Shown here piece after piece: positions 1 to 12,937 of a stretch of DNA of 64,000 nt (its first letter is position 1; every line of letters starts with the position of its first letter). The stretch is from Hydrogenophaga intermedia (GTDB lineage Bacteria > Pseudomonadota > Gammaproteobacteria > Burkholderiales > Burkholderiaceae_C), in contig NZ_CCAE010000006.1 in NCBI RefSeq assembly GCF_000723405.1, forward strand, positions 137,001-201,000, read 5' to 3'. The notes beneath the pieces are model-generated. The model worked only from the letters and a program-made list of their open reading frames with translations. It did no database searches and was not told the DNA's origin. Made by a program: the position numbers and the translations under genes.

Positions 1-2511
<2,511 letters not shown>

Positions 2512-2604
2512 GAGATCTCCGGGCTTGAGGTCTTGGCGACTGTCGGTCAGCGGCGCGCTGCGCTGACGAGCTTGGTGGCTGGCCTCTACCAACCGATGGC
2601 GGAC

Positions 2605-2627
2605 GGCCCGCGCGTTGCACGCGGGCC
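2605..2627 (-). promoter_or_regulatory. GC-rich hairpin upstream of rpoB
   Basis: Perfect 8-bp inverted repeat, arms 2605-2612 and 2620-2627 around a 7-base loop. It lies about 94 bases before the rpoB start on the transcript. It has no following U-run. It may be an attenuator element or a folded leader segment; function is inferred only from position. Confidence 0.4.
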
Positions 2628-2660
2628 CGAACCAAGTGGTCTTCTGCAGTCGGGGTCAGA

Positions 2661-2704
2661 AAACACTGATAAGAAGACTCACCAGAGTCTGCTTATCGGT
2701 GTTT
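2661..2704 (-). promoter_or_regulatory. 20-bp-stem RNA hairpin in rplL-rpoB gap, candidate RNase III site
   Basis: Arms 2661-2680 and 2685-2704 are complementary over 20 positions with two non-Watson-Crick positions and a four-base loop. No U-run follows on the transcript, so it is not a classic terminator. In Escherichia coli the same intercistronic space carries an attenuator and an RNase III processing stem; by position and length this is a candidate equivalent. The arm 2699-2704 can instead pair with 2710-2715, giving a mutually exclusive small hairpin. Confidence 0.6.
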
Positions 2705-2744
2705 CATCAAAACACTCGGAAAGGTCGCGAAGCGGCCATTCCGG

Positions 2745-2794
2745 GTGTGCTCTGAAAGCACACAAGGCTGGAGGCCCTTGCGGACACTCCAGCC
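2745..2794 (-). promoter_or_regulatory. Two tandem hairpins just downstream of rplL
   Basis: Arms 2745-2751/2757-2763 (7 bp, 5-base loop) and 2766-2773/2787-2794 (8 bp, 13-base loop) follow the rplL stop at once. They could stabilise the rplL mRNA 3' end or cause partial termination, which would explain how L7/L12 can be made in excess over RNA polymerase. No U-tract is present. Confidence 0.45.
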
Positions 2795-2810
2795 TGCAGG
2801 GCGGAGCAGA

Positions 2811-3188
2811 TTACTTCAGCTCGGCCTTGGCGCCGGCTTCCACCAGCTTCTTCACGGCGGCTTCGGCGTCGGCCTTGGCGATGCCTTCCTTCACGTTCTT
2901 CGGCGCGCCGTCGACCAGGTCCTTGGCTTCCTTCAGGCCCAGGCCGGTGATTTCGCGCACAGCCTTGATCACGGACACCTTGTTGGCGCCGGCTTCGGTC
3001 AGCACGACGTTGAACTCGGTCTTCTCTTCAGCGGCGGCGGCGGCGCCACCACCACCGGCGGCGGCCGGGGCGGCCATCGCGGCGGCGCTCACGCCGAACT
3101 TCTCTTCGATGGCTTTCACCAGGTCGTTGAGCTCCATGACCGACATGCTGTCCAGGGCGGTCAGAAATGCGTCTTTATCGAATGCCAT
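2811..3188 (-). CDS. rplL: 50S ribosomal protein L7/L12
   Basis: Stalk protein of the large subunit that recruits translation GTPases. It has 125 residues, normal for the family. The N-terminal dimerisation helix ([20 protein letters not shown]) is followed by an Ala/Gly hinge at about residues 35-52 and the C-terminal factor-binding domain with [15 protein letters not shown]. It follows rplJ by 46 bp on the same strand, the usual L10-L7/L12 pairing that makes the L10(L7/L12)4 complex. The hinge here is notable for a GGGGAAAAA run but otherwise ordinary. Confidence 0.98.
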   Translation of the reverse strand: MAFDKDAFLTALDSMSVMELNDLVKAIEEKFGVSAAAMAAPAAAGGGGAAAAAEEKTEFNVVLTEAGANKVSVIKAVREITGLGLKEAKDLVDGAPKNVKEGIAKADAEAAVKKLVEAGAKAELK

Positions 3189-3234
3189 TTGAATTTCCTA
3201 TCAATCGGTTGATGTTTGCGGGAAGCTGCGGCCA

Positions 3235-3741
3235 TCAGGCGGCAGCGGTTTCGCCTTCGCCTTTTTTCTTGGCCAGCGCGCCGAGCACCACTGCGGTGCG
3301 CGAGATCGGCGACTTGAGCAGGCCACAAAGCTGTGCCAGCAGAACCTCTTTGGAGGGGATGCTGGCCAGTTGCTTCACACCCTCGACGTCCAGGGCCTTG
3401 CCACCGTAGACACCGCCGCGAATGACCAGCTTGTCGTTGGTCTTCGCGAAATCAGCCACCACTTTCGCGGCGGCCACGGCGTCTTCGGAGAAGCCGTAGA
3501 CGAGCGGACCGGTCATCTTGTCGGCCACCACCTCGAACGCACTGCCGGCGACCGCGCGGCGAGCCAGGGTGTTTTTCAACACACTCAGACTCACACCGCT
3601 CTTGCGGGCGCTGATGCGCAGTTGGTCCATGGAGGCAACCGTGATGCCGCGGTATTCCGCCATCACGAGGGTTTGAGCTTTGGCGGCGAGGCTGGTCACT
3701 TCATTGATGACCGCTTCTTTCTCACTGCGATTCAGACTCAA
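3235..3741 (-). CDS. rplJ: 50S ribosomal protein L10
   Basis: L10 anchors L7/L12 dimers to 23S rRNA at the stalk base and, in bacteria generally, represses its own operon by binding the leader RNA. The 168-residue product starts [15 protein letters not shown] and contains the conserved MAEYRGI segment near residue 28. The C-terminal helix that binds L7/L12 is present up to LAKKKGEGE. It is preceded by a 235-bp leader containing a two-tier stem and followed closely by rplL. The start is supported by the conserved N-terminus and a GAGTGA-type ribosome-binding site. Confidence 0.97.
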   Translation of the reverse strand: MSLNRSEKEAVINEVTSLAAKAQTLVMAEYRGITVASMDQLRISARKSGVSLSVLKNTLARRAVAGSAFEVVADKMTGPLVYGFSEDAVAAAKVVADFAKTNDKLVIRGGVYGGKALDVEGVKQLASIPSKEVLLAQLCGLLKSPISRTAVVLGALAKKKGEGETAAA

Positions 3742-3850
3742 GGTTCACTCCTTCAATGTGCGGGGGCGTCACCACCCACCACACGCCTCATTGCAGCGAT
3801 CAACCGTTGCAGGACACTCTCGAATCCTTCAGCGGCGGGATCGCCATCTG

Positions 3851-3897
3851 CGTTGGCCTTTGACGATTAAGCCGACCGGTCAAGGTCGGCGCCAACG
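3851..3897 (-). promoter_or_regulatory. Nested stem in rplJ leader, candidate L10 autoregulatory site
   Basis: An outer 7-bp pairing (3851-3857 with 3891-3897) encloses an inner 7-bp pairing (3871-3877 with 3884-3890) separated by an asymmetric internal loop of 13 bases on one side. It sits about 110 bases upstream of rplJ in the rplA-rplJ gap, where the L10(L7/L12)4 complex represses translation in other bacteria. Function is inferred from position and shape. Confidence 0.5.
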
Positions 3898-3976
3898 GTC
3901 TCGGATGGCTTCGCGGTTTGCCAGAAGGCGCACCACGAACCCACCACACCCGGGCACCCGAGGGCGCCCGAATTCA

Positions 3977-4672
3977 TCACGCCGAGATGGTCTGGGTGTC
4001 CACACGGACACCCACGCCCATCGTCGACGACACGGCCACCTTGCGCAGGTAGATGCCTTTGCTGGTGGCCGGCTTGGCCTTGTTCAGCGCGTCGAGCAGC
4101 GCCACCAGGTTGCCCTGGAGTTGCGTGGCGTCGAACGAGCGGCGGCCGATCGTGCCGTGCACGATGCCGGCCTTGTCGACGCGGAACTGCACCTGGCCCG
4201 CCTTGGCGTTCTTCACCGCGGTGGCCACATCCGGCGTCACGGTGCCGACCTTGGGGTTGGGCATCAGGCCACGGGGACCGAGCACCTGACCCAGGGTACC
4301 CACGATACGCATGGCATCGGGGGAGGCAATCACGACGTCGAAGTTCATGTTGCCGGCCTTGATGTCGGCCGCCAGGTCGTCCATGCCGACAATGTCGGCG
4401 CCAGCGGCCTTGGCCTCTTCGGCCTTGGCGCCCTGGGCGAACACCGCCACCCGCTTGGTCTTGCCGGTGCCGTTGGGCATCACGACAGCACCACGCACCA
4501 CCTGGTCGGACTTCTTGGCGTCCACGCCGAGCTGGATCGCCACGTCGATCGACTCGTCGAACTTGGCCGTGGCGAATTCCTTGACGAGCTTAAGCGCTTC
4601 ATCCAGCGTGTACAGCTTGGTGCTGTCGATCTTGCCGTCGAATGCTTTCTGCTTTTTGGTGAGCTTGGCCAT
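3977..4672 (-). CDS. rplA: 50S ribosomal protein L1
   Basis: L1 binds 23S rRNA at the E-site stalk and acts as autogenous repressor of the L11 operon in many bacteria. The product has 231 residues, standard length, starting [11 protein letters not shown]. Conserved blocks include [12 protein letters not shown] near residue 70 and [14 protein letters not shown] near residue 130. Its ATG directly abuts the rplK stop codon with no spacer, so the two are almost certainly translationally coupled. Confidence 0.98.
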   Translation of the reverse strand: MAKLTKKQKAFDGKIDSTKLYTLDEALKLVKEFATAKFDESIDVAIQLGVDAKKSDQVVRGAVVMPNGTGKTKRVAVFAQGAKAEEAKAAGADIVGMDDLAADIKAGNMNFDVVIASPDAMRIVGTLGQVLGPRGLMPNPKVGTVTPDVATAVKNAKAGQVQFRVDKAGIVHGTIGRRSFDATQLQGNLVALLDALNKAKPATSKGIYLRKVAVSSTMGVGVRVDTQTISA

Positions 4673-5104
4673 TTACACGCCCTCCACGATCACGCCCATC
4701 GAGCGGGCCGAACCCGCGATGGTCTTGACGGCTGCGTCGATGTCGGCAGCGGTCATGTCCTTCATCTTGGTCTTGGCGATTTCCTCGAGCTGGGCCCGGG
4801 TGATCTTGCCGACCTTGTTCTTGTTGGGCACCGAGGAGCCCTTGTCGAGCTTGATGGCCTTCTTGATCAAGGTGGTCGCCGGGGGCGTCTTGATGATGAA
4901 GGTGAAGCTCTTGTCCGCGAACGCGGTGATCACCACGGGCAGCGGCAGACCAGGCTCCACACCCTGGGTCTGGGCGTTGAACGCCTTGCAGAACTCCATG
5001 ATGTTGAGGCCACGCTGACCCAGCGCCGGGCCAATCGGGGGGGAGGGGTTGGCCTTACCAGCTGGCACCTGCAGCTTGATGAAGCCGACGATTTTCTTCG
5101 CCAT
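4673..5104 (-). CDS. rplK: 50S ribosomal protein L11
   Basis: L11 forms the GTPase-associated centre with 23S rRNA and is needed for the stringent response signal to RelA. It has 143 residues, with the N-terminal proline-rich segment [17 protein letters not shown] that binds thiopeptides and the C-terminal RNA-binding domain ending in [13 protein letters not shown]. It begins 111 bp after nusG and is immediately followed by rplA, the conserved bacterial order. Confidence 0.98.
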   Translation of the reverse strand: MAKKIVGFIKLQVPAGKANPSPPIGPALGQRGLNIMEFCKAFNAQTQGVEPGLPLPVVITAFADKSFTFIIKTPPATTLIKKAIKLDKGSSVPNKNKVGKITRAQLEEIAKTKMKDMTAADIDAAVKTIAGSARSMGVIVEGV

Positions 5105-5215
5105 TTTTCAGCTCCTGCGAGTGCAAACGGTGGGGTTTCATGCCACCTCCTCGCGGTTGGGACCCGGAGATACAACAGCGCAGGTGTCGGGCCGAGCCAC
5201 CTGCGCCTGAGCGCG

Positions 5216-5791
5216 TCAGGTCTTCTCGACCTGGCTGAATTCGAGTTCGACGGGCGTGGCGCGGCCGAAGATGGTCACCGACACGCGCATCTTGTTCTTC
5301 TCGTAGTTGACTTCTTCCACCGTGCCGTTGAAGTCGGTGAACGGGCCTTCCTTGACTCGCACGTATTCGCCGACGACGAACTCCACCTTGTGGCGGGGCT
5401 TGTCGGTGCCTTCCTGCATCTGGCTGACGATCTTCTGGACGTCTTCCTCGGAGATCGCCACCGGGCGATTCTTGGCGCCACCGACGAAACCTGTCACTTT
5501 GTTGGTGTGCTTGATCAGATGCCAGGACTCGTCGTCCATCACCATTTCAACCAACACATAACCCGGGAAGAACTTGCGCTCTGTCGTGCGCTTCTGACCG
5601 TTCTTGACCTCGACCACTTCTTCTGTCGGCACAAGGATGCGGCCGAACTTGCTCTGCATGCCAGCGCGGTTGATGCGTTCGATGATGTTGCGTTCGGCGG
5701 CTTTCTCCATGCCTGAGTAGGCGTGCACCACGTACCAGCGCATACCGTCGGCGGGAGCCAGCGAGGCCACTGAACTCTGTTCTTCGGTCAT
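5216..5791 (-). CDS. nusG: Transcription termination/antitermination protein NusG
   Basis: NusG binds the RNA polymerase clamp, reduces pausing and links polymerase to Rho or to ribosomal protein S10. It has 191 residues. The NGN domain starts around residue 19 ([16 protein letters not shown]) and the C-terminal KOW domain is seen at [16 protein letters not shown]. It follows secE by only 3 bp, the universal secE-nusG pair. An N-terminal extension of about 15 residues before WYVVHAY is typical of betaproteobacterial NusG. Confidence 0.97.
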   Translation of the reverse strand: MTEEQSSVASLAPADGMRWYVVHAYSGMEKAAERNIIERINRAGMQSKFGRILVPTEEVVEVKNGQKRTTERKFFPGYVLVEMVMDDESWHLIKHTNKVTGFVGGAKNRPVAISEEDVQKIVSQMQEGTDKPRHKVEFVVGEYVRVKEGPFTDFNGTVEEVNYEKNKMRVSVTIFGRATPVELEFSQVEKT

Positions 5792-5794
5792 TGC

Positions 5795-6178
5795 TTATTT
5801 CCTCCAGCCCAGGATCAGGTCGTAGAAGACCCACTCCAAGGTCTTGTCCGTCAACCACAGGAACAAGGCCATCACCACCACGAAAGCGAAAACGTAGGCC
5901 GTCATCTGCATCGCCTCCTTGCGGGCGGGCCACACGACCTTCTTGACCTCTTTCCACGAATCGCGGCCAAAGGCGATGAGCTGGCGACCCGACTCGGACG
6001 CCACAAACACCCCGATGGCCGCCGCGAGCGCCACCAACAGGGCGCCCCACTGCGCCAGTGCGCCACGGCCCGCAAGCAAGTAGAAGGCCGCGAAACCGCC
6101 AACCGCCAGCACGACAGCCAAGCCGAGCTTGGCCTTGTCGGCACCGGAGTGAACGGTCTGAACGTCGGAGGAAGCCAT
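5795..6178 (-). CDS. secE: Preprotein translocase subunit SecE
   Basis: SecE clamps SecY in the inner-membrane protein-conducting channel. The 127-residue form (start MASSDVQTVHSG) has three hydrophobic segments, at about residues 17-35, 44-58 and 93-115, as in Escherichia coli rather than the single-span minimal SecE. The conserved cytoplasmic helix SWKEVKKVVWPARKEAMQMT precedes the last span. The frame is open 35 codons further upstream, but those codons lack family resemblance. It is 3 bp from nusG. Confidence 0.93.
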   Translation of the reverse strand: MASSDVQTVHSGADKAKLGLAVVLAVGGFAAFYLLAGRGALAQWGALLVALAAAIGVFVASESGRQLIAFGRDSWKEVKKVVWPARKEAMQMTAYVFAFVVVMALFLWLTDKTLEWVFYDLILGWRK

Positions 6179-6238
6179 GTGGACTAAGACTAATGTTTTC
6201 GAATGACGCGCCTCAAGCCGCTGGAGCAGGAGACACGC

Positions 6239-6274
6239 AAGCCCACCAGAGGTCTTGACGACTTCGGTGGGCTT
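6239..6274 (-). terminator. Hairpin between tRNA-Trp and secE
   Basis: A perfect 9-bp stem (6239-6248 region with 6266-6274) continues, after a one-base bulge, into a further 6-bp stem with one wobble and a 5-base loop. It separates the tuf/tRNA-Trp unit from secE-nusG. The transcript after it has no clear U-run, so it may be a partial terminator or a processing or stabilising structure. Confidence 0.45.
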
Positions 6275-6324
6275 GTGGACCACGAGACAGAGAGCGTTGT
6301 TGGGCTCTATCGGTTCCTGTCAGG

Positions 6325-6400
6325 TGGCAGGGGCAGAGGGAATCGAACCCCCAACCTTCGGTTTTGGAGACCGACGCTCTGCCAATTGAGCTATACCCCT
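6325..6400 (-). tRNA. tRNA-Trp (CCA anticodon)
   Basis: The minus strand reads AGGGGTATAGCTCAATTGG at its 5' end, with a 5-bp anticodon stem around loop CTCCAAA (anticodon CCA), the TTCGATTC T-loop and an encoded CCA tail at 6325-6327. The acceptor arms pair. It lies 33 bp beyond the tuf stop, the classical tufB-tRNA-Trp-secE-nusG order. Confidence 0.97.
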
Positions 6401-6433
6401 ACGCAGTTTTCAGTGACCCAGGCTGACCTGGTA

Positions 6434-7624
<1,191 letters not shown>

Positions 7625-7671
7625 TTCTTCAGCTCCAAAAACGAAATTGCCGAAACACCCAATCAAGCAAC

Positions 7672-7746
<75 letters not shown>

Positions 7747-7800
7747 CAAGGCACCGGCACCGCCGGCACCCGAAAACTTTCACTCACCACCGACAGGACA

Positions 7801-7874
7801 TGGAGCGGGAGACGGGAATCGAACCCGCGTCATCAGCTTGGAAGGCTGGGGTTCTACCATTGAACTACTCCCGC
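7801..7874 (-). tRNA. tRNA-Gly (TCC anticodon)
   Basis: The minus strand begins GCGGGAGTAGTTCAATGGTAGAAC and has anticodon stem-loop CAGCC-TTCCAAG-type with anticodon TCC, a GGTTCGATTCCC T-arm and an encoded CCA at 7801-7803. Length is 74 nt. It lies 54 bp upstream of tRNA-Thr on the same transcript. Confidence 0.96.
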
Positions 7875-7904
7875 CCGGGCTGGCATGCCTTTTCGGTCGC
7901 GCTT

Positions 7905-7990
7905 TGGTGGAGGAGGCTGGATTCGAACCAGCGTAGGCGTAAGCCAACAGATTTACAGTCTGCCCCCTTTAGCCACTCGGGCACCCCTCC
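7905..7990 (-). tRNA. tRNA-Tyr (GTA anticodon)
   Basis: 86-nt class II tRNA with a long variable arm. It starts GGAGGGGTGCCCGAGTGG on the minus strand, the anticodon loop CTGTAAA holds GTA, the T-arm is GGTTCGAATCC, and CCA is encoded at 7905-7907. It is the first gene of the Tyr-Gly-Thr-tuf-Trp transcript. Confidence 0.97.
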
Positions 7991-8005
7991 ATAGCGCAGC
8001 CGACG

Positions 8006-8011
8006 ATTATG
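8006..8011 (-). promoter_or_regulatory. Candidate -10 box for the tRNA-tuf transcript
   Basis: The minus strand reads CATAAT 15 bases before the tRNA-Tyr 5' end, a good sigma-70 -10 match at a fitting distance. No convincing TTGACA-like -35 lies 16-18 bases upstream, so the call rests on the -10 box and position only. Confidence 0.3.
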
Positions 8012-8053
8012 CCATGGAAATGTGGCGACCGCCCAGCGACCTGGGACGGCGCT

Positions 8054-8743
8054 TCACCACTGGATCGGCGCCTCGCCCTGCCCGGCCAGCCAAGCGTTGA
8101 CGGCTCCGAAATGCCCACAGCCGAGAAAAGGCGCGGGACCACGGCGAGCCGACAGCGGCGACGGGTGATTGGCCTGCAGCAAGTGGTGCCGCGCATCGAT
8201 CAGCCCCGCCTTCTTCTGGGCGTGAGCCCCCCACAGAAGAAAGACTTTGGGACTCATCGATGCCCCCACATGCTGGATCAATTCGTCAGTGAGCACTTCC
8301 CAACCTCGCCCTGCATGACTGGCGGGCGCACCTTCCTCCACCGTCAGGCAGGTATTGAGCAGCAGCACGCCTTGCTCGGCCCAGTGCACCAGAGAGCCGC
8401 TCATGGGAGGCAACAGCCCGAGGTCGCGCTGGCGTTCCAGAAAGATGTTTCGCAGGCTGGGTGGCCACTTCACGCCCGGCGCGACCGAGAAGGCCAGGCC
8501 TTCGGCCTGGCCTGGACCGTGGTAGGGGTCCTGGCCCAGGATCACCACGCGCACCGACTCCGGCGGCGCAAGCGCGAGCGCGCGCAGCGGTTCGGGCGGG
8601 TAAATGGTGGCGCCCTGCTCCAGGCGCTGCGTGAGGAAGACCTTGAGAGCGACGCCAGCGGGTGATGCCGCAAAGGCGTCCACCAACGCCGCCCAGCCAG
8701 ACGCCACTGGCCAGCGCGTGATGTCAGCACCTTGGAGCTTCAT
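8054..8743 (-). CDS. ung: Uracil-DNA glycosylase
   Basis: Family 1 UDG that removes uracil from DNA at the start of base-excision repair. It has 229 residues. The water-activating motif GQDPYHG is at 70-76 (catalytic Asp72), and the minor-groove loop HPSPLSA is at 193-199 with the catalytic His. The uracil-binding segment [10 protein letters not shown] is near 127. Its ATG overlaps the trpC stop codon (ATGA), so it is probably translated from the 3' end of the trp mRNA, a placement unrelated to its repair role. Confidence 0.96.
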   Translation of the reverse strand: MKLQGADITRWPVASGWAALVDAFAASPAGVALKVFLTQRLEQGATIYPPEPLRALALAPPESVRVVILGQDPYHGPGQAEGLAFSVAPGVKWPPSLRNIFLERQRDLGLLPPMSGSLVHWAEQGVLLLNTCLTVEEGAPASHAGRGWEVLTDELIQHVGASMSPKVFLLWGAHAQKKAGLIDARHHLLQANHPSPLSARRGPAPFLGCGHFGAVNAWLAGQGEAPIQW

Positions 8744-9540
8744 GCGAACAGTTCGGCCAGCGCCAGGCCCGGTTCGTCCGCCCGCATGAAAGCCTCCCCG
8801 ACCAGGAAGGCGTGCACGCCGGCGGCGCGCATGGTCTGCACGTCAGCCCGCGCGAGGATGCCCGACTCGGTGATCAGCAGCTTGTCGGGCGGCACCTCGG
8901 GCAGAAGGTCGAGCGTGGTTTGCAACGACACCTCGAAGGTCTTGAGGTTGCGGTTGTTGATGCCCAGCAGCGGCGTCTTGAGCTTGAGCGCACGCTGCAG
9001 CTCCCCGCCATCGTGCACCTCGACGAGCACCGCCATGTCCAGGTCCATCGCGATGGCCTCGAGTTCGGCCATGCGCGCATCGTCCAGGCATGCTGCGATG
9101 AGCAGGATGGCGTCCGCCCCCATGGCCCGCGCCTCGTAGACCTGATACGGGTCGACCATGAAATCCTTGCGCAGCACAGGCAGCGCGCAACTCGCGCGCG
9201 CCTGCTTGAGGTAGTCGGCCGACCCCTGGAAGAACTGCCGGTCGGTCAGCACCGACAGGCAGGCCGCGCTCACCGCGCCGTCTCCCTCGGCGTAGCTCTG
9301 CGCGATGTCGGCGGGAATGAAATCCTCGCGCAGTACGCCCTTGCTGGGGCTGGCCTTCTTGACCTCGGCGATCACCGCGGCCTGACCGGCGGCGATCTTG
9401 GCGCGCAGCGCGCCCACGAAGTCACGCGTGAGCACGCGGCTCTCGGCGTCCTCGCGCATTGCTTCCAGCGGTTTCTTCTTCTTCGCGGCCGCCACCTCTT
9501 GGTGCTTCACAGCCACGATCTTGTCGAGGATGTCGCTCAT
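8740..9540 (-). CDS. trpC: Indole-3-glycerol phosphate synthase
   Basis: Closes the indole ring from CdRP in tryptophan synthesis. It has 266 residues starting [19 protein letters not shown]-barrel motifs are [11 protein letters not shown] (catalytic Lys), [28 protein letters not shown] and ITESGI. It is monofunctional, without a fused TrpF. It lies 10 bp after trpD on the same strand and overlaps ung. The frame is open 42 codons further upstream into trpD, but the conserved start is the one chosen, with AGGAGG just ahead of it. Confidence 0.97.
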   Translation of the reverse strand: MSDILDKIVAVKHQEVAAAKKKKPLEAMREDAESRVLTRDFVGALRAKIAAGQAAVIAEVKKASPSKGVLREDFIPADIAQSYAEGDGAVSAACLSVLTDRQFFQGSADYLKQARASCALPVLRKDFMVDPYQVYEARAMGADAILLIAACLDDARMAELEAIAMDLDMAVLVEVHDGGELQRALKLKTPLLGINNRNLKTFEVSLQTTLDLLPEVPPDKLLITESGILARADVQTMRAAGVHAFLVGEAFMRADEPGLALAELFA

Positions 9541-9550
9541 GTCTGCCTCC

Positions 9551-10600
9551 TCAAGCGACCGCAAAGGCCTTGAGCTGCTCGAGCTTGGCCAGCGCCGCAC
9601 CCGACTCCAGCGTGCGCCGTGCCAGGGCGATGCCCGCTTCCACGTCCGCCGAGACGTTGGCGGCATACAGCGCCACGCCCGCGTTGAGCACCACGATTTC
9701 GCTCGCAGCCTTGAAGGCCGGACTCTCGCGACGCTCCAGGACCCCCAGCAGCATGTCGCGCGAAGCCTCCGGCGTGTCCACGCGCAGCGCGCGGTTGCTC
9801 GCCATGGTCAGGCCGAAGTCCTCGGGGTGAATCTCGTACTCGACGATCTCGCCGTTCTTGAGCTCGCCAACCATGGTGGCCGCGCCCAACGAGACCTCGT
9901 CCATGCCGTCGCGGCCATAAACCACCACCGCGTGTTCGGCACCGAGGCGCTGCAAGGCACGAACCTGGATCCCCACGAGGTCAGGATGGAACACGCCCAT
10001 GAGGATGTTCGGTGCCGAAGCGGGATTGGTGAGCGGGCCCAGGATGTTGAAGATCGTCTTGATGCCGAGCTCGCGTCGCACGGGGGCGACGTTCTTCATC
10101 GCCGGGTGGTGGTTGGGCGCGAACATGAAGCCCACCCCCACCTGCTCGATGCAGCGGGCGATCTGTTCGGGCGTGAGGTTGATGTTCACCCCCAGGCTCT
10201 CCAGCACGTCGGCACTGCCGCTCTTGCTGGAGACACTGCGCCCGCCGTGCTTGCTGACGCGCGCACCAGCAGCCGCCGCCACGAACATGCTGCAGGTGGA
10301 GATGTTGAAGGTGTGCGAGCCGTCGCCCCCGGTGCCGACGATGTCGACCAAGTGGGACTTGTCGGCCACGTGCACCTTGGTGGAAAACTCGCGCATCACC
10401 TGCGCGGCGGCGGTGATCTCGCCGATGGTTTCCTTCTTCACGCGCAGACCGGTGATGAGCGCGGCCATCATCACGGGCGACATCTCGCCGCTCATGATGA
10501 GGCGCATGAGGTGCAGCATCTCGTCGTGGAAGATCTCGCGGTGCTCGATGGTGCGCTGCAGGGCCTCCTGCGGCGTGATGTGGTGGATGCGTTGGACCAT
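9551..10600 (-). CDS. trpD: Anthranilate phosphoribosyltransferase
   Basis: Transfers the phosphoribosyl group from PRPP to anthranilate, the second step of tryptophan synthesis. It has 349 residues, with the glycine-rich PRPP loop [14 protein letters not shown] around residue 93 and [18 protein letters not shown] around 121. It is monofunctional; the glutaminase TrpG is separate. It starts 13 bp after the LysE-family gene, with a GAGACGA-type site ahead. Confidence 0.97.
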   Translation of the reverse strand: MVQRIHHITPQEALQRTIEHREIFHDEMLHLMRLIMSGEMSPVMMAALITGLRVKKETIGEITAAAQVMREFSTKVHVADKSHLVDIVGTGGDGSHTFNISTCSMFVAAAAGARVSKHGGRSVSSKSGSADVLESLGVNINLTPEQIARCIEQVGVGFMFAPNHHPAMKNVAPVRRELGIKTIFNILGPLTNPASAPNILMGVFHPDLVGIQVRALQRLGAEHAVVVYGRDGMDEVSLGAATMVGELKNGEIVEYEIHPEDFGLTMASNRALRVDTPEASRDMLLGVLERRESPAFKAASEIVVLNAGVALYAANVSADVEAGIALARRTLESGAALAKLEQLKAFAVA

Positions 10601-10613
10601 GTGTCTCGTCTCC

Positions 10614-11261
10614 TCAGGCTCGGGAAGAAGGGTGATCGGTGAAGGCCAGGCGCAGGCCGAAGCCGATGAACAACGCCCCTGCGGCGCGGTCCATCCAGCC
10701 CATGGCGCGCTGAAGTGTGTGCAGGCGGCGCGCGGCCCAGGCCGCCAGCCAGGCGTAGCCCAGGTTGATGGGCAGCGAGTTGAGGTTGAACAGAACGCCC
10801 AGCAGCAGGAAGCTCAAGGCGGGGTGCGCAGCGTCAGGGCGAATGAACTGCGGCACGAAGGCGAGGAAGAACAACGCCACCTTGGGATTGAGCACGTTGG
10901 TGAGAAAGCCCCGGCGCCACACGGCCCAAAGGTCGGTTTCGGGCGGAGAACCCTCGTCCAGCGACAACCGGCCGCCACGCGACAACAGCAGCCTCACGCC
11001 CATCCACAGCAGGTAGGCCGCGCCGACCCACTTGAGCACCGTGAACGCAGTGGCCGAGGTGGCCAGCAGCGCGCTCAGGCCGGCGGCTGCGGCAAAGACG
11101 TGCACGAAGCAGCCGCTGATGATGCCCAGCGCCGCCACCATGCCGGCGCGCGCGCCGCTGCGCAGGCCGTGGCTCACGATGTAGAGCACGTCGGGCCCCG
11201 GCGTGAGGTTGAGCAGCCAGCCGGCCGCGATGAACAGGAGCAGTTGCGGCAGATCGGGCAT
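10614..11261 (-). CDS. LysE/RhtB-family amino-acid exporter
   Basis: Inner-membrane exporter of the LysE superfamily with about six hydrophobic segments in 215 residues. The family signature is seen at the N-terminus ([22 protein letters not shown]) and the [12 protein letters not shown] loop follows. The N-terminal TPGPD motif fits the RhtB (threonine/homoserine) branch rather than the ArgO branch. It is sandwiched between a threonine aldolase (12 bp upstream) and trpD. Substrate is not determinable; threonine or another neutral amino acid is a guess from the neighbour. Confidence 0.88.
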   Translation of the reverse strand: MPDLPQLLLFIAAGWLLNLTPGPDVLYIVSHGLRSGARAGMVAALGIISGCFVHVFAAAAGLSALLATSATAFTVLKWVGAAYLLWMGVRLLLSRGGRLSLDEGSPPETDLWAVWRRGFLTNVLNPKVALFFLAFVPQFIRPDAAHPALSFLLLGVLFNLNSLPINLGYAWLAAWAARRLHTLQRAMGWMDRAAGALFIGFGLRLAFTDHPSSRA

Positions 11262-11273
11262 GGTCTGTCCGGC

Positions 11274-12347
11274 TCAGTACACCGCGTGGCCGCGTGCAGC
11301 GGTGCCCTGCGGCGCGGCACGATCGAAGAAGTCGCGCACGCTGGCCAGCGCGTGGTCGATGGCGGCAGCGTCCACGCCCAGGTGCGTGACGAAACGCAGG
11401 CCGATCAGCCCCGTGGCCAGCACGCCCTGACGCTCCAGGTGGGCGAGCAGGTCCGGGCCGCGACCGTCGGCCACATCGACGAACACGATATTGGTCTGCG
11501 CCGAGCGCACCGCGAGGCCGTCGATGGTCGCGAGACCCTGGGCCAGCCGCTGCGCGAGCGCGTGGTCGTCGGCGAGTCGATTGACGTGGTGGTCCAGCGC
11601 GTGCGAGGCGGCGGCTGCGAGCAGGCCCGCCTGGCGCAGCCCCCCGCCGACCATCTTGCGCCAGCGGCGCGCGCGATCGATCAGTTCACGCGACCCGCAC
11701 AGCGCCGAGCCCACGGGCGCGCCCAGCCCCTTGCTGAAGCACACCGAGACGCTGTCGAAGCGGTCGGTGATGGCGCGCAGCGCGGCGATCACGTCGCCGC
11801 CCGCGCCTGCGTCGGACACCGCCGCGTTGAAGACGCGCGCGCCATCGAGATGAAGCGCCAGTCCGTGGCGACGCGCGAGTTCGGTCATGCCGTCCAGATA
11901 GGCCGCCGGCATGGGGTGGCCGTTCCACGTGTTCTCCAGACACAGCAGGCGCGTGCGCGCGAAGTGCGGGTCGTCGGGCTTGATCGCGGCCTGTACGTCG
12001 GCCAGCTTCATCAGGCCCTGTGAATCCTGCGCCAGCGGCTGCGGCTGGATGCTGCCCAGCACCGCGGCACCGCCGCCCTCGTAGCGATAGGTGTGCGCGT
12101 TCTGGCCGACGATGTATTCGTCGCCTCGGCCGCAGTGGGCCATCATCCCGCACAAGTTGCTCTGGGTGCCGCTGCTCATGAACAACGCGGCCTCCTTGCC
12201 AGTGAGCGCGGCAATCTTTTCTTGAAGGGCGTTCACGGAAGGGTCATCACCGAACACATCGTCGCCCAGGGGCGAGGCCATCATGGCCTCGCGCATGGCC
12301 GCGGTGGGCTGTGTGACGGTGTCGCTGCGCAAGTCAACCATGTTCAT
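11274..12347 (-). CDS. ltaE: Low-specificity L-threonine aldolase
   Basis: PLP enzyme splitting threonine or allo-threonine into glycine and acetaldehyde. It has 357 residues. The N-terminus [13 protein letters not shown] is diagnostic; [10 protein letters not shown] (near 56) binds PLP phosphate, LHLDGAR is near 166, and the Schiff-base lysine is K206 in [13 protein letters not shown]. Its ATG overlaps the trpG stop (ATGA), so it is coupled to tryptophan genes with which it shares no pathway. Substrate stereospecificity cannot be read from sequence. Confidence 0.93.
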   Translation of the reverse strand: MNMVDLRSDTVTQPTAAMREAMMASPLGDDVFGDDPSVNALQEKIAALTGKEAALFMSSGTQSNLCGMMAHCGRGDEYIVGQNAHTYRYEGGGAAVLGSIQPQPLAQDSQGLMKLADVQAAIKPDDPHFARTRLLCLENTWNGHPMPAAYLDGMTELARRHGLALHLDGARVFNAAVSDAGAGGDVIAALRAITDRFDSVSVCFSKGLGAPVGSALCGSRELIDRARRWRKMVGGGLRQAGLLAAAASHALDHHVNRLADDHALAQRLAQGLATIDGLAVRSAQTNIVFVDVADGRGPDLLAHLERQGVLATGLIGLRFVTHLGVDAAAIDHALASVRDFFDRAAPQGTAARGHAVY

Positions 12348-12937
12348 GCGTTCTGCTCCAGGAAGTTCTTGAGCATCGCGTGCCCGTGCTCGGTAAGGAT
12401 GCTCTCGGGGTGGAACTGCACCCCCTCGATTGCAAGGGTCCTGTGCTTCACGCCCATGATCTCGCCGTCGTCCGTCCAGGCAGTGACCTCAAGATCGGCC
12501 GGACAGTCGTCGCGGCGGATCGCCAACGAGTGGTAGCGATTGACGGTGAAGCGCTCGGGCAGCCCCGCGAACACACCGCGCTGCGTCGTGCCGATCTCGC
12601 TGGTCTTGCCGTGCATCAACTCACGGGCGCGCACGATGCTGCCCCCAAAGGCCGCGCCGATGCTCTGGTGTCCCAGGCACACACCCAGGATGGGCAGCTT
12701 GCCGGCGAAATGGCGGATCGCTGGCACCGAGATGCCCGCCTCGGCCGGCGAGCAAGGCCCGGGAGAGATGACGAGTCGGTCCATGCCGCCCGCGTCCAGC
12801 CGAGCCTGCAGTTCGTCCAAGGTGATCTCGTCGTTGCGCACCACGTCCACCACGGCACCCAGCTCGCCCAGGTACTGCACGATGTTGAAGGTGAACGAGT
12901 CGTAGTTGTCCACCATGAGGACCTTGATGCCACTCAT
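12344..12937 (-). CDS. trpG: Anthranilate synthase component II (glutamine amidotransferase)
   Basis: Class I glutaminase subunit supplying ammonia to TrpE. It has 197 residues. The nucleophile is Cys87 in [10 protein letters not shown], and His176 and Glu178 complete the triad in VQFHPES. The oxyanion segment is [11 protein letters not shown] near 58. It overlaps trpE upstream and the threonine aldolase downstream, each by ATGA. It could also serve folate synthesis as PabA, as in some bacteria, since no separate pabA is visible. The start [14 protein letters not shown] is family-typical. Confidence 0.95.
   Translation of the reverse strand: MSGIKVLMVDNYDSFTFNIVQYLGELGAVVDVVRNDEITLDELQARLDAGGMDRLVISPGPCSPAEAGISVPAIRHFAGKLPILGVCLGHQSIGAAFGGSIVRARELMHGKTSEIGTTQRGVFAGLPERFTVNRYHSLAIRRDDCPADLEVTAWTDDGEIMGVKHRTLAIEGVQFHPESILTEHGHAMLKNFLEQNA

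Noticed and set aside
2605-2627. Classic rho-independent terminator between rplL and rpoB
   Set aside because: The hairpin is strong but no U-run follows on the transcript strand.
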